From assembly GCA_038238015.1 (NCBI GenBank), contig JBBRYA010000013.1, positions 4,016 through 68,015 on the forward strand: 64,000 nt of DNA, written 5' to 3'. The first letter of the stretch is position 1. Every line of letters begins with the position of its first letter. The translations under genes were made by a program, and so were the position numbers. Shown here in pieces: positions 33,715-42,388 of the stretch. This DNA is from DASQFQ01 sp038238015 (lineage in GTDB: Bacteria; Actinomycetota; Thermoleophilia; Solirubrobacterales; Solirubrobacteraceae). The notes under the pieces are model-generated. The model was not told where the DNA came from. It did not search any database and saw only the letters and a list, made by a program, of their open reading frames with translations.

Positions 33715-34652
33715 TACTCGAAGCCGCGCCACGCGGCCGCGCCTGAGGGCGCGCCGCGCCAGCGCAGCTCGGGCTCGCCGGCGTGCACCTCGCCGATCCA
33801 GGTGAGCCCGGCAGCGTCTCTGTGCTCGGGCGGGACGCAGGCGCACAGCTCGTAGTCCTCCCCGCCCGTCGCGGCCAGCTCGGCGCCGTCGCGCCCGAGC
33901 TCCGCGGCGACCTCGGCCACGCCCTCGGCGAGCGGCAGCGCCCCGGCGTCGAGCTCGATCGCGACGCCCGAGGCCTCGGCGAGCCGGAGGGCGTCGGAGG
34001 CGAGCCCGTCGGAGAGGTCGAGCATCGCGCTCGCGCCCGCCGCCGCGAGGGCCCGCCCCTCGAGCAGGCGCGGCCACGGCCGCAGGTGGCGCTGCACGAG
34101 CGCGTCGTCGCCGAGGGCCAGGCCGTCCAGCACGGCGAGCCCGGCGGCTGAGGCCCCGAGCGCGCCGGTGACGCCGACGAGGTCTCCCGGCTGTGCGCCG
34201 TCGCGGCCCACGAGCCGGTCCTCCGCCCCGGCCCACCCGACCACCGTCACGGCAACGGTCAGCGCCGGCCCGCGTGCGAAGTCGCCGCCGGCGATCGTGG
34301 TGCCGGTTGCCTCGGCGAGCGCCTCCGCGCCCCGGTGCAGTGCGAGCACGTCCTCGTCATCGAGCTCGGGTGGCGCCACGACGGCGAGGTAGGCCTCGCC
34401 CGCCGGCGCCCCCATGGCCGCGAGGTCTGAGAGGGCGCCGGCCAGCGCCCGGTGCCCGACGTCCTCGGGGCGGCAGTGCCCGCCGAGCCGGAAGTGGGTG
34501 CCCTCCACCATCACGTCGACGGAGGTGATGCTCAGCGCATCGGCGCTCACCACCGCGGCGTCATCGCCGAGCCAGCGTACGACGCGCGAGCCGGGGCGGC
34601 GCCGTAGCGCCGCCCCGATGGCCTCGATCAGTGCAAGCTCACCGATGCCGAT
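33711..34652 (-). CDS. thiL: Thiamine-monophosphate kinase
   Basis: About 313 residues that phosphorylate thiamine monophosphate to the active diphosphate. Family motifs: GELALIEAIGAAL at the N-terminus, WLGDDAAVV, SVDVMVEGTHFRL, GHRALAGALSDLAAMGA, IAGGDFARG, LDLSDGLASDA and ATGGEDYELCA. The coding similarity begins at ATC GGC ATC GGT GAG, which overlaps the 3' end of infA, and no ATG, GTG or TTG precedes it in frame at a sensible place. The true start is therefore unresolved (ATC at 34652, or CTG at 34631). It is coupled to infA by overlap. Confidence 0.85.
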   Translation of the reverse strand: MGIGELALIEAIGAALRRRPGSRVVRWLGDDAAVVSADALSITSVDVMVEGTHFRLGGHCRPEDVGHRALAGALSDLAAMGAPAGEAYLAVVAPPELDDEDVLALHRGAEALAEATGTTIAGGDFARGPALTVAVTVVGWAGAEDRLVGRDGAQPGDLVGVTGALGASAAGLAVLDGLALGDDALVQRHLRPWPRLLEGRALAAAGASAMLDLSDGLASDALRLAEASGVAIELDAGALPLAEGVAEVAAELGRDGAELAATGGEDYELCACVPPEHRDAAGLTWIGEVHAGEPELRWRGAPSGAAAWRGFEY

Positions 34653-34857
34653 AGACGATCCGCGCGCGGTCGAGGTCGTACGGCGAGACCTCCACGCGCA
34701 CCCGATCCCCCGGCAGGATCCGGATGCGGAAGCGGCGCATCTTGCCCGCGACGTGCCCGAGGACGATGTGGCCGTTGTCGAGCTGCACCCGGAACATCGC
34801 GTTGGGGAGCGCCTCCACGACCTCGCCTTCGAACTCGACCTTCTCTTCCTTCGGCAA
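34639..34857 (-). CDS. infA: Translation initiation factor IF-1
   Basis: A 72-residue OB-fold factor that occupies the ribosomal A site in initiation. The sequence EKVEFEGEVVEALPNAMFRVQL, HIVLGHVAGKMRRFRIRILPGDRV and VSPYDLDRARIVYR is a full IF-1. The start is TTG directly after the TAA of the cold-shock gene. It stands outside the usual ribosomal-protein operon, so the genome probably has another infA copy. Its 3' end overlaps thiL. Confidence 0.95.
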   Translation of the reverse strand: MPKEEKVEFEGEVVEALPNAMFRVQLDNGHIVLGHVAGKMRRFRIRILPGDRVRVEVSPYDLDRARIVYRHR

Positions 34858-35061
34858 TTAGACGACCTTGACGTTCGTCGCCTGGGGACCCTTGCCGGTC
34901 TCACCCAGCTCGTACTCGACCTTCGCGCCCTCGGCGAGCGTGCGGAACCCGTCGCCCGAAATGCCCGAGAAGTGCACGAACGCGTCCTTGCCCCCGTCGT
35001 CAGGGGTGATGAACCCGAAGCCCTTCTCGTCGCTGAACCACTTCACGACACCAGTTGCCAT
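34858..35061 (-). CDS. Cold-shock protein (CspA family)
   Basis: A 67-residue nucleic-acid-binding β barrel. RNP1 KGFGFI and RNP2 AFVHF are both present (VKWFSDEKGFGFITPDDGGKDAFVHFSGI). A very strong ribosome site AGGAGGTG precedes the ATG. It heads a minus-strand run with infA and thiL, so cold-shock control may extend to initiation-factor synthesis. Confidence 0.95.
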   Translation of the reverse strand: MATGVVKWFSDEKGFGFITPDDGGKDAFVHFSGISGDGFRTLAEGAKVEYELGETGKGPQATNVKVV

Positions 35062-35178
35062 ACAACACCTCCTCCATCTCTGCTCGATGCGCGAGGTGGT
35101 GCTGCCGGGCACTGCCTTCCCGCATGCTCATGACCGCCTATAGCGGTGCCGACGCGCGGTTTATACCAGCCGGGCGCG
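35062..35178 (-). promoter_or_regulatory. Leader of the cold-shock gene
   Basis: This 117-bp gap is the 5' region of csp. It carries GGAGGAGGTG just before the ATG and, about 35126-35140, a 5-bp palindrome ACCGC-TATAG-GCGGT; GGTATAAAC lies further upstream. A promoter within it is likely but cannot be fixed by eye. Confidence 0.4.
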
Positions 35179-37392
35179 CTACTTCGTCGGTGACGCGCCG
35201 CCGGTGGGCGCTTTCTTGCCCGGGTCGGCCTTCGCGGGTCCCTCGGGTGCGGGCGGCGGCTGCGGCGGGGACTCATAGGCGTTGGGATCGAAGCCGCCGG
35301 CGCCCTTCTTCTTGCCACCCGCCTTCTTCTGCGGCTTGGCCGGGGTGCTCACGGAGGGCGGCGCGATGTAGGGCGTCACGCCCTGTGCCTGGCCCACGCC
35401 GCCGGTCTGGGACTGGTCGGTGGAGAGGCCCTTGCCGCCCGTGCGCGAGTACTGGCCGAAGAACGGGGAGAAGCTGGCCGGGGTCGTCGGCTGCGTGAAG
35501 TCCCCGCAGTAGCCGCCCTTGGCCTTCTTCATGTAGTCCCCCCAGATCTCGGCCGGGAACGTGCCGCCGGCCACCGGAGCGCCGCCGAACTCGGTCTTCA
35601 TGTGCACCTGGGAGTCGGGGTAGCCGACCCAGACGGCGCTCGACAGGCGCGGGGTGAAGCCGACGAACCAGGCGTCGGAGTGCTCGTCGGTGGTGCCGGT
35701 CTTGCCGCCGGCGGGGCAGCCGATCGCCGCCCGGGTGCCGGTGCCGCTCTTGATGTTCTCCTTGAGGATCTTGGTCGCCTCGTAGGTCACGCCGTCCTCG
35801 AAGGCCTTGGTGCGCTTGACCTTGAAGCGCGGCGGCAGCTCCGAGTGCCCGTCGGGGAAGGTGATCTTGGTGATCGCGGTCGGCCGGTTGCGGTAGCCGC
35901 CGTCGGCGATCGTCGCGTAGGCGTTGGCCATCTCCAGAGGCGACACGCCGAGGCGCAGGCCGCCCAGCCCTTCGGCGTAGTAGCCGTTGAGGTGGGTCTT
36001 GATCCCCATGTCGTAGGCGGTGCGCTTGACCTCCTCGGGCCCGAGGTCGGCGATCAGCTGGGCGTAGACGGTGTTGTCGGACTTCAGCGTCGCCTTGACC
36101 AGGTCCATGCGCCCGCCGAAGCTGCCGTCGTAGGTCTTGACCTCGTAGTCGGGCGCCTCCTTGAGCCAGCCCTTCTGGAGCTTGCGCGAGACGTAGGTGG
36201 TCGAGCGCGGGTCCACGCCCTTGCGCAGCGCGGTCATCAGCACCATGACCTTGAAGGTCGAGCCCGGCTGGCGGTGGCCCTGGGCGGCGAGGTTGAACTT
36301 CGACTTGCCGTAGTCGGCCGAGGAGGCCATCGTCTTGATGTAGCCGTTGCGCGGGTCGATCGTGACGATCGCCGACGACGGCCCGATGCCGGCGAGGCGG
36401 CCGCTGATCGCGCTGCGCGCCGCCGCCTGCTTCTTGAGGTCGATGGTCGTGTCGACGCGCAGGCCGCCCTGGCGCACGCGCAGGGCGCCGTACTGGCCGA
36501 TCAGCTCGTCCTTGACGAAGTCGAAGAAGTAGCTCTCGCGGCGGCCGGTGAAGTAGCGCGAGGGCTTGACGCCGAGCGGCTTGCGGATCGCCGCGGCGGC
36601 CTGCGCGGGGGTGATCACGTGGACGTCGGCCATCTTGCGCAGGACCTCGTTGCGGCGGAACTCGGCCTTCTCGGGGGCACGCACCGGCGAGTAGGCCGAC
36701 GGCGCCTGCGGGAGGCCCGCGAGCATCGCGGCCTCGTTGAGCTTGAGCTCCTGGACCGACTTGCCGAAGTACATGCGCGCCGCCGCCTGGACGCCGATCG
36801 CCGTCTGGCCGCCGATCGTGCCGAAGGGCACCGTGTTGAGGTACTTGTCGAGGATCCACTGCTTGTCGTGCTCTTGCTCGAGCTCCTCGGCGAGCTTCGC
36901 CTCGCGGATCTTGCGCTGGTAGGTGCGCTCCTTGGTGATGTAGAGGTTGCGGATCAGCTGCATCGTGATCGTCGACCCGCCCTGCACGGTCTTGTGGCTC
37001 ACGAGGTTCTTCACGCCGGCCCTCACGATGCCCTGATAGTCGACGCCCTTGTGGTGGTAGTAGCGCTGGTCCTCGATGGCCACCGTGGCGTCCTTGAGCA
37101 TCTGCGGGATCTCACTGCCGGGGACGGGGCGGCGCAGCTCGTTGGACTGGATGAAGCCCAGGCGCGTGCCGTCGGCGGCGCGGACCTCGGAGGCCGAGCC
37201 CAGATCGCGCGCCTTCAGCGAGTTCAGCGGAGGAGCCGACGCGGCGATCGAGACGACGTAGGCGACGGCCGACAGCACGCCCAGGACGGCGAGGATCCCC
37301 ACGACCATGGCGCCGAGGAAGGCCTTGTTGCGTGGGCGACCGCGGCCGCGGCGGTGGCGCCTGATCCGTTGGGAGCGGCTCATGGCTTGCAC
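35179..37392 (-). CDS. Bifunctional penicillin-binding protein 1A (GT51 and transpeptidase)
   Basis: A 737-residue peptidoglycan synthase. After a basic cytoplasmic tail and one membrane helix (about 25-50) comes the glycosyltransferase domain with EDQRYYHHKGVD, GGSTITMQLIRN, then KYLNTVPFG. The transpeptidase domain has SxxK as GSTFK, SxN as SDN and KTG as GGKTGTTDEHSDAWFVGF. The last 100 residues are a Pro/Gly/Lys-rich disordered tail. A start 9 bp downstream (37383) is equally possible. It stands alone upstream of csp on the same strand. Confidence 0.95.
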   Translation of the reverse strand: MQAMSRSQRIRRHRRGRGRPRNKAFLGAMVVGILAVLGVLSAVAYVVSIAASAPPLNSLKARDLGSASEVRAADGTRLGFIQSNELRRPVPGSEIPQMLKDATVAIEDQRYYHHKGVDYQGIVRAGVKNLVSHKTVQGGSTITMQLIRNLYITKERTYQRKIREAKLAEELEQEHDKQWILDKYLNTVPFGTIGGQTAIGVQAAARMYFGKSVQELKLNEAAMLAGLPQAPSAYSPVRAPEKAEFRRNEVLRKMADVHVITPAQAAAAIRKPLGVKPSRYFTGRRESYFFDFVKDELIGQYGALRVRQGGLRVDTTIDLKKQAAARSAISGRLAGIGPSSAIVTIDPRNGYIKTMASSADYGKSKFNLAAQGHRQPGSTFKVMVLMTALRKGVDPRSTTYVSRKLQKGWLKEAPDYEVKTYDGSFGGRMDLVKATLKSDNTVYAQLIADLGPEEVKRTAYDMGIKTHLNGYYAEGLGGLRLGVSPLEMANAYATIADGGYRNRPTAITKITFPDGHSELPPRFKVKRTKAFEDGVTYEATKILKENIKSGTGTRAAIGCPAGGKTGTTDEHSDAWFVGFTPRLSSAVWVGYPDSQVHMKTEFGGAPVAGGTFPAEIWGDYMKKAKGGYCGDFTQPTTPASFSPFFGQYSRTGGKGLSTDQSQTGGVGQAQGVTPYIAPPSVSTPAKPQKKAGGKKKGAGGFDPNAYESPPQPPPAPEGPAKADPGKKAPTGGASPTK

Positions 37393-37462
37393 GCGCGGCC
37401 CTCCGCGCGCGAGTGGAGAGTGTAGCCGCGGGGGGTTTCGCCCAAAGTGGCGCGATCCCTTG

Positions 37463-38254
37463 TCAGCCGGGGGCGAGCAGTCCCTCGGAGTGAAGTCGCT
37501 GCAGACAGCGCGCGCGCAGCTCGGCCTCCCGCGGCGCCCGCTCGGAGGGTTCGACCGGATCGCCCTCGACGGCCAGGCGGATGCCCCACGGCAGCGCCTC
37601 GGCGACGGTCGCCTTCCCGTCCTGCTCGAGCAGCTCGAGCGCCCGGGCGGCGTCGGCGCCTGCGGGCAGCCAGACCTCGATCTCCAGGCCCACGTGGTCG
37701 GACAGCAGCGTGTCGTTGCGCAGCACCCCCGAGGCCAGCTTCTCGTTGGGGATGATCACGCGCACGTCGGAGCCGGTGCGCAGGATCGTGAAGTTCAGCC
37801 GCACGTCCTCGACGATCCCGTACTCGCCGTCGAAGGTGACCCAGTCGCCGACGCGCAGCGGCTGCGTGATCGCGAGCATCACCCCGGCGACGACGTTGGC
37901 GAGCGTCTGGCGCGCGGCGAAGCCGATCACCGCCGCGGCGATCGCCCCGGAGGCCAGCACGCTCGCCGCCAGGCGGCTCACGCCGGTGAACTGCGACAGC
38001 GCCACCGCCACGCCGATCAGCACGATCGTCGCGTAGAGCAGCCGCCGCACGAAGCGCAGGCGGGTGTCGATCACCGGGGTGAACTGACCGCGCGTGACCG
38101 CCTCGGCGAGCTCCCGTTCACGACGGCCGAGCCAGCGGTCCAGCGCGCTCGCGACGACGACCGCCAGCACGACGGAGACGACCGCCGTGACGACGTCCCC
38201 GTGCTGTGCCCAGAAGCCCGCGCCGAGGGGGAGTCCTACAGTGCCCGCGAGCAT
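37463..38254 (-). CDS. Small-conductance mechanosensitive channel (MscS family)
   Basis: A protein of about 263 residues with three hydrophobic helices and the TM3 pattern SVLASGAIAAAVIGFAARQTLANVVAGVML, rich in Ala/Gly as in MscS pores. The β domain follows: QPLRVGDWVTFDGEYGIVEDVRLNFTILRTGSDVRVIIPNEKLASGVLRN. It releases solutes during osmotic downshift. ATG 38254 was chosen; it shares CATG with the ATG of the divergent HAD gene. An in-frame start at 38281 would extend further into that gene. Confidence 0.9.
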   Translation of the reverse strand: MLAGTVGLPLGAGFWAQHGDVVTAVVSVVLAVVVASALDRWLGRRERELAEAVTRGQFTPVIDTRLRFVRRLLYATIVLIGVAVALSQFTGVSRLAASVLASGAIAAAVIGFAARQTLANVVAGVMLAITQPLRVGDWVTFDGEYGIVEDVRLNFTILRTGSDVRVIIPNEKLASGVLRNDTLLSDHVGLEIEVWLPAGADAARALELLEQDGKATVAEALPWGIRLAVEGDPVEPSERAPREAELRARCLQRLHSEGLLAPG

Positions 38255-38960
38255 GGTGCGCGAGCCTAGACGAGCCGTCACGCTCGACGCCCTCGGGACG
38301 CTGCTGGAGCTCGAGCCGCCTGCGCCGCGCCTGCGCGCGGTCCTGCGCGAGCACCACGGGATCGAGCTGGGCGCTCGGGACGCCGAGCGCGCGATCGCCG
38401 CCGAGATCGCGTTCTACCGCGCCCACCTCGCCGAGGGCACCGACGCCGCGGCGCTCGCGTGCCTGCGCCGGCGCTGCGCCGAGGTGCTGCGCGACGCGCT
38501 GCCCGGCCTCGGCCTCGACCTCGATGCGCTGACCGCTGTGCTGCTGGCGGCGATCCACTTCACACCGTTCCCGGACGCCGCGCCCGCACTGCGCGAGCTG
38601 CGCGCCCGAGGCCTCGCGCTCGTCGCGGTGTCGAACTGGGACGTCTCGCTGCATGAGCAGCTCGCCGCGACCGGGCTGGCGGAGCTGCTCGACGGCGCGG
38701 TGTCCTCCGCGGAGGTGGGAGCGGCCAAGCCCGACCCCGCGATCTTCGAGCGTGCGCTGGCGCTCGCGGGCGTGCCCGCCGAATCCGCGGTGCACGTGGG
38801 GGACGAGCCGGCCGCCGACGTCGCGGGAGCCCTGGCCGCGGGACTCGAGCCGGTTCTGATCGACCGCGAGGGGACGCTGGAGGCGCCGGAGGGCGTGCGC
38901 CGGATCGCCTCGCTGGCCGAGCTGCCCGACCTCTGCGCGTACCCTTCACCGGCGCGATGA
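38253..38960 (+). CDS. HAD-superfamily hydrolase
   Basis: A 235-residue phosphatase or dehalogenase-type HAD protein. Motif I is TLDALGTL, with the nucleophilic Asp and a Leu where many phosphatases have the second Asp, as in the haloacid dehalogenase/HDHD3 branch. Motif II is VAVSNWD, motif III GAAKPDPAIFERAL, motif IV VHVGDEPAADVAGALAAGL. The substrate is unknown. Its ATG overlaps that of mscS head to head; GTG 38256 is an alternative. The stop overlaps the CPBP gene by 4 bp. Confidence 0.88.
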   Translation: MVREPRRAVTLDALGTLLELEPPAPRLRAVLREHHGIELGARDAERAIAAEIAFYRAHLAEGTDAAALACLRRRCAEVLRDALPGLGLDLDALTAVLLAAIHFTPFPDAAPALRELRARGLALVAVSNWDVSLHEQLAATGLAELLDGAVSSAEVGAAKPDPAIFERALALAGVPAESAVHVGDEPAADVAGALAAGLEPVLIDREGTLEAPEGVRRIASLAELPDLCAYPSPAR

Positions 38961-39868
38961 CGAGCGTCCCGCCCCCCTTCGAGCGCCCAGGGCCGCCGCC
39001 GTCGCGGCCGGAACTGCCCGCGGGCGCGGTCGCCGGCCCGCCGCCCCCTCAGGGCTCGGGCACCAGCGATGACGTCCCGGCAGGGCCGCTGGCCGCCGTG
39101 CCCGCGTGGGCGCCGCTGGCGGCGATGGTGCTCGCTTTCGTCGCGGCGACGCTGGCCTATGTGCTGATCGGCGCCGTGCTCAAGGCGGGCGGGACCGACG
39201 TCACGGCGACGGGCCCCCCGGGCTTGGTGATCTCGGCCACGCTGCTGCAGGACATCGCGCTCATTGGCGCCGCGGTCGTGTTCAGCGCGATGTGGGCCCG
39301 CGGCCTCACGCCGGCGTCCTTCGGCCTGCGCACCACGCGCCTGTGGCCGGCGGTGGGGAACATGGCGCTCGTCTTCGCGGTGTTCTGGGTCCTGACCCTG
39401 CTCTACCTCACCCTCGTGGGCCAGCCCGACCAGCAGGAGCTCACGCGCGACCTCAAGGACGAGGGGTCGGCCACGACGCTGGTGGCCTACGGCGTGCTGC
39501 TCGCGTTCGCCGCCCCGCTGGCGGAGGAGTTCTTCTTCCGCGGCTTCATGTTCAGCGTCTTCTCCGCGCGCATCGGCCCGTGGTGGGGCGCGGTCGTGAC
39601 CGGCACGATCTTCGGCTTCGTCCACGTGGCCGGCTCGCCGGTGAAAACCGTGGTGGTGCTGATCATCCTCGGCATCGCCCTGTGCCTGCTGTTCTGGCGC
39701 ACCGGCTCGCTGCTGCCCTGCATCGCGGTGCACTCGATCAACAACGCGATCTCCTTCGCGGCCACGAAGTCGCTGCCGCCGGTGGCCTTCGGCGCTGTGG
39801 TCCTGGGCAGCGCCGGCGCCTGCATGGCGGTGGCGATGGCCGTGCTCAAGCGGACGAGACCGGCGTGA
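38957..39868 (+). CDS. CPBP-family intramembrane metalloprotease
   Basis: A 303-residue membrane protein with a Pro-rich first 45 residues and about seven or eight helices. The glutamate motif is AEEFFFRGFMF, with later His motifs FGFVHVAG and HSINNAISF, as in CAAX-protease and bacteriocin-processing (Abi/CPBP) enzymes. It is translationally coupled to the HAD gene by a 4-bp overlap and overlaps the convergent ligase gene by 23 bp. The substrate is unknown. Confidence 0.88.
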   Translation: MTSVPPPFERPGPPPSRPELPAGAVAGPPPPQGSGTSDDVPAGPLAAVPAWAPLAAMVLAFVAATLAYVLIGAVLKAGGTDVTATGPPGLVISATLLQDIALIGAAVVFSAMWARGLTPASFGLRTTRLWPAVGNMALVFAVFWVLTLLYLTLVGQPDQQELTRDLKDEGSATTLVAYGVLLAFAAPLAEEFFFRGFMFSVFSARIGPWWGAVVTGTIFGFVHVAGSPVKTVVVLIILGIALCLLFWRTGSLLPCIAVHSINNAISFAATKSLPPVAFGAVVLGSAGACMAVAMAVLKRTRPA

Positions 39869-40943
39869 GCTCCAGCGGCTCGGCGGTCTCCCGCACGAGC
39901 CGCTCCAGGACCGCGCGCATGCCTCCGGCGGCGTGTGCTTCGCGCATCCTCTCGGCCCCGTTGCCCTCGCGCAGGATCCGCTCGACCTCCACGAGCGCGT
40001 CGCCGGCGCCGTGCGCGCGGGCGAGCTCGAGCGCCCGCCTGGCGAGCTCGCGCAGCGGGCGCAGCGCGCCCCCGCCGTCCCACACCGTCGCCTCCAGCCC
40101 GTCGCGCCCGGCGCGGTAGGAGGACTCGACCAGCACCTCGCGCCGCGGCAGCGCACCGCTCGCGCCCTCCGCGCACGCGCGCACGAGCCCGTGAACCAGC
40201 GCGGCGAGGCCGCACACCGAGCCGATCCGCGCCTGGGCATCCATTGCGCGGACCTCGAGCGTGCCGAGCCTCGGGTGCGGCCGGATGTCCCACCACAGGT
40301 AGGTGTAGTCGGCGACGTCGGCGGCGGCGACGAACTCCGCCATCGTCTCGGCGTAGTCCTCCCAGCCCGCGAACTCGCGCGGGATGTCGGCGCGCGGGTA
40401 GCCGCGGAAGAGCTGGGCGCGCGCGCTGGCGAAGCCCGAGTCGGCGCCGTGCCAGTACGGCGAGTGCGCCGCGAGCGCCTGGAGCAGCGGCAGGTGCGCG
40501 CGCATTCGGTTGCAGGCCAGGATCGCGGTCTCCGGGTCGGGCATGCCGACGTGCACGTGGAGCGCGCAGGTCGGCGTGCGCCGCAGGAGCCCGCGCATCT
40601 GCTCGCCGATCTCGCGGTAGCGCTCGTGCTCGACGTGCGGCGCGTCGCCGAACGCGCCCGCCGGGTGGATGCCGGCGCCGGCCAGCGTGGCCCCGGCCTC
40701 GCGCAGGATGTCGCGCAGCGCTTGAAGCGACCCCGCGCCGGCGATCGCGTCGGGGCTGATCGGCGAGGCCGTTTCGACCAGCGCCTCGTAGACGTCGTGC
40801 ATCACGGTCCCCGCCGGCGGGTGCAGCCGCGGCACCAGCGAGCTCGAGACCGGCGCGAGCGCGAGCGTCTCCGGGTCGAGCAGCAGCAGCTCCTCCTCCA
40901 TGCCGAGGGCAAACGGCGCCGCGCGGCCGAAGGCGTGCTCCAT
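39846..40943 (-). CDS. Glutamate-cysteine ligase family 2 (YbdK-like carboxylate-amine ligase)
   Basis: A 365-residue ATP-grasp-like ligase of the GCS2 family. ALGMEEELLLLDPETLAL is the ATP/Mg site at the N-terminus, with TCALHVHVGMPD, RGYPRADIPREFAGWEDY, WWDIRPHPRLGTLEVRAMDAQ following. Such enzymes ligate glutamate to cysteine weakly or to other amines; mycothiol-using actinobacteria often carry several. The ATG at 40943 is 30 bp from the divergent pyrE. The long open frame upstream in this register is antisense to pyrE and is excluded. Confidence 0.85.
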   Translation of the reverse strand: MEHAFGRAAPFALGMEEELLLLDPETLALAPVSSSLVPRLHPPAGTVMHDVYEALVETASPISPDAIAGAGSLQALRDILREAGATLAGAGIHPAGAFGDAPHVEHERYREIGEQMRGLLRRTPTCALHVHVGMPDPETAILACNRMRAHLPLLQALAAHSPYWHGADSGFASARAQLFRGYPRADIPREFAGWEDYAETMAEFVAAADVADYTYLWWDIRPHPRLGTLEVRAMDAQARIGSVCGLAALVHGLVRACAEGASGALPRREVLVESSYRAGRDGLEATVWDGGGALRPLRELARRALELARAHGAGDALVEVERILREGNGAERMREAHAAGGMRAVLERLVRETAEPLELTPVSSA

Positions 40944-40973
40944 CTGGCCCGGATCATAGGATCGCTCCCGCCG

Positions 40974-41522
40974 ATGAACCCCCGCGACACGCTGATCGAG
41001 GAGCTCCGCCGCCACGCCCTGATCGTCGGCGAGGTGACGCTGACCTCCGGCAAGACCGCGCAGTACTACGTCGACGCCAAGCGCGCCGTCCTGCGCCCAG
41101 CCGGCTTCCGCGCGCTCGCCGAGCTGGTCGCCGGCCACGCCGCTCGGCTGCGCGCAACCGCGGTGGGCGGCCTGACCATGGGGGCCGACGCGCCCGCCTG
41201 CGCGGCGCTCGCGGGCGGCGCGGAGGTCAAGGCGTTCTTCGTGCGCAAGGAGACCAAGGCGCACGGGCTCCAGCGCAAGGTCGAGGGGCCACCGCTCGAG
41301 CCCGGCGAGCGCTGCCTGATCGTCGAGGACGTCGTGACCACCGGCGGATCGACCGTGCAGGCCATCGAGGCGGTGCGCGCCGAGGGCTACGAGGTCGTCG
41401 GCGTCGTCTCGATCCTCGACCGCCTGGCCGGAGGCGCCGAGGCGATCCGCGAGGCCGCGGCGGGCGCGCCCTACGAGCCGCTGGCGACGATCGACGACAT
41501 CTACCCCGACCGCCCCCACTGA
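40974..41522 (+). CDS. pyrE: Orotate phosphoribosyltransferase
   Basis: A 182-residue enzyme that makes orotidine monophosphate from orotate and PRPP in pyrimidine synthesis. GEVTLTSGKTAQYYVDAKRAVLRP, FFVRKETKAHG and the PRPP loop IVEDVVTTGGSTVQAIEAV are diagnostic. It stands alone, divergent from the glutamate-cysteine ligase gene, without other pyr genes. Confidence 0.95.
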   Translation: MNPRDTLIEELRRHALIVGEVTLTSGKTAQYYVDAKRAVLRPAGFRALAELVAGHAARLRATAVGGLTMGADAPACAALAGGAEVKAFFVRKETKAHGLQRKVEGPPLEPGERCLIVEDVVTTGGSTVQAIEAVRAEGYEVVGVVSILDRLAGGAEAIREAAAGAPYEPLATIDDIYPDRPH

Positions 41523-41532
41523 GGCGTCGCGG

Positions 41533-41712
41533 TCAGCGCCGACGGCGCGCGAGCACCACGACCACGCCGATCAGCACGATCAGCGCGCCCACCTGGACGA
41601 GCGCGGTGACGGCGGCGCCCGAGTGCTCGGTCGCGTGGCGCAGGCTGCGGAAGGCGAGCGAGGCCCCGAGGAAGGCCACGATCGTCCAGAGCGCCGTGGT
41701 GTTGCGGCCCAC
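41533..41712 (-). CDS. Small two-helix membrane protein
   Basis: A 59-residue open frame from GTG 41712, convergent with pyrE. It has two hydrophobic segments (TALWTIVAFLGASLAF and ALVQVGALIVLIGVVVVL), a short polar loop RSLRHATEHSGAA between them, and ends in ARRRR, as expected for a small protein with both ends inside. I do not recognise a family. Hydrophobicity and the positive-inside pattern support it; expression is unproven. Confidence 0.5.
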   Translation of the reverse strand: MGRNTTALWTIVAFLGASLAFRSLRHATEHSGAAVTALVQVGALIVLIGVVVVLARRRR

Positions 41713-41753
41713 GGGGCGGCACGGTAGCGGGGTAACCCTAAGCTTTCCCGGCT

Positions 41754-41827
<74 letters not shown>

Positions 41828-41878
41828 CTTCAGGTGGGGAGCCGAATCCCGCGGGTGGGGTGCGGGCTTACCGGGTCA

Positions 41879-42388
41879 TCATCGACCGGCACGTTGAGCC
41901 GCGAGGAAGCGCCGGCCCGGACCGGGGTCGACCCCAAAGCGCTCGGCGTAGCGTTCGTGAGCTTCTCCCCACGGCTCGTGTGCCTCCTCTTCGGAGAGGT
42001 GCCCGCCGGCGAGATGAGGCCCGAGCCGCGAGAGGTAGGTCTCCCAGCCGGCTGCGGTCTGCGCCGCGCGCGCGCGCTCGTCGAAGACGTGCGTGAAGAC
42101 CAACCGGCAGCCGCCTTCCTGAGCGGCCAGCTCGAAGCTGTACCGCTCGCCGCCGAAGGTCCATGCCAGACGATGGGGAGCATCGACCTCAGTGACCTCG
42201 CCGGTCGCGCCGTAGGCCTCGAAGGTCTCACCCGTCGCCGGTGTCCAGTCGGCGGAGGCGGGGAACCATCGCTCAAGCTCTGCCGGGTCACTGATCGCCC
42301 GCCACACGCGCTCGACCGGGTGGGCGAGCGCGCGCTCGAAGCACAGCGCCGGGCGACCGTCGATCGTCTCCAGGGTTCCGTCGGTCAT
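41879..42388 (-). CDS. SRPBCC (AHSA1-like) domain protein
   Basis: A 169-residue START-like ligand-binding protein. The opening FERALAHPVERVWRAISDPAELERWFP is typical of AHSA1/polyketide-cyclase-like proteins, followed by GEVTEVDAPHRLAWTF and LVFTHVFDE. The ATG has a GGAGGAG ribosome site and overlaps the ArsR stop by 4 bp, so regulator and SRPBCC protein form one operon. The ligand is unknown. Confidence 0.87.
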   Translation of the reverse strand: MTDGTLETIDGRPALCFERALAHPVERVWRAISDPAELERWFPASADWTPATGETFEAYGATGEVTEVDAPHRLAWTFGGERYSFELAAQEGGCRLVFTHVFDERARAAQTAAGWETYLSRLGPHLAGGHLSEEEAHEPWGEAHERYAERFGVDPGPGRRFLAAQRAGR

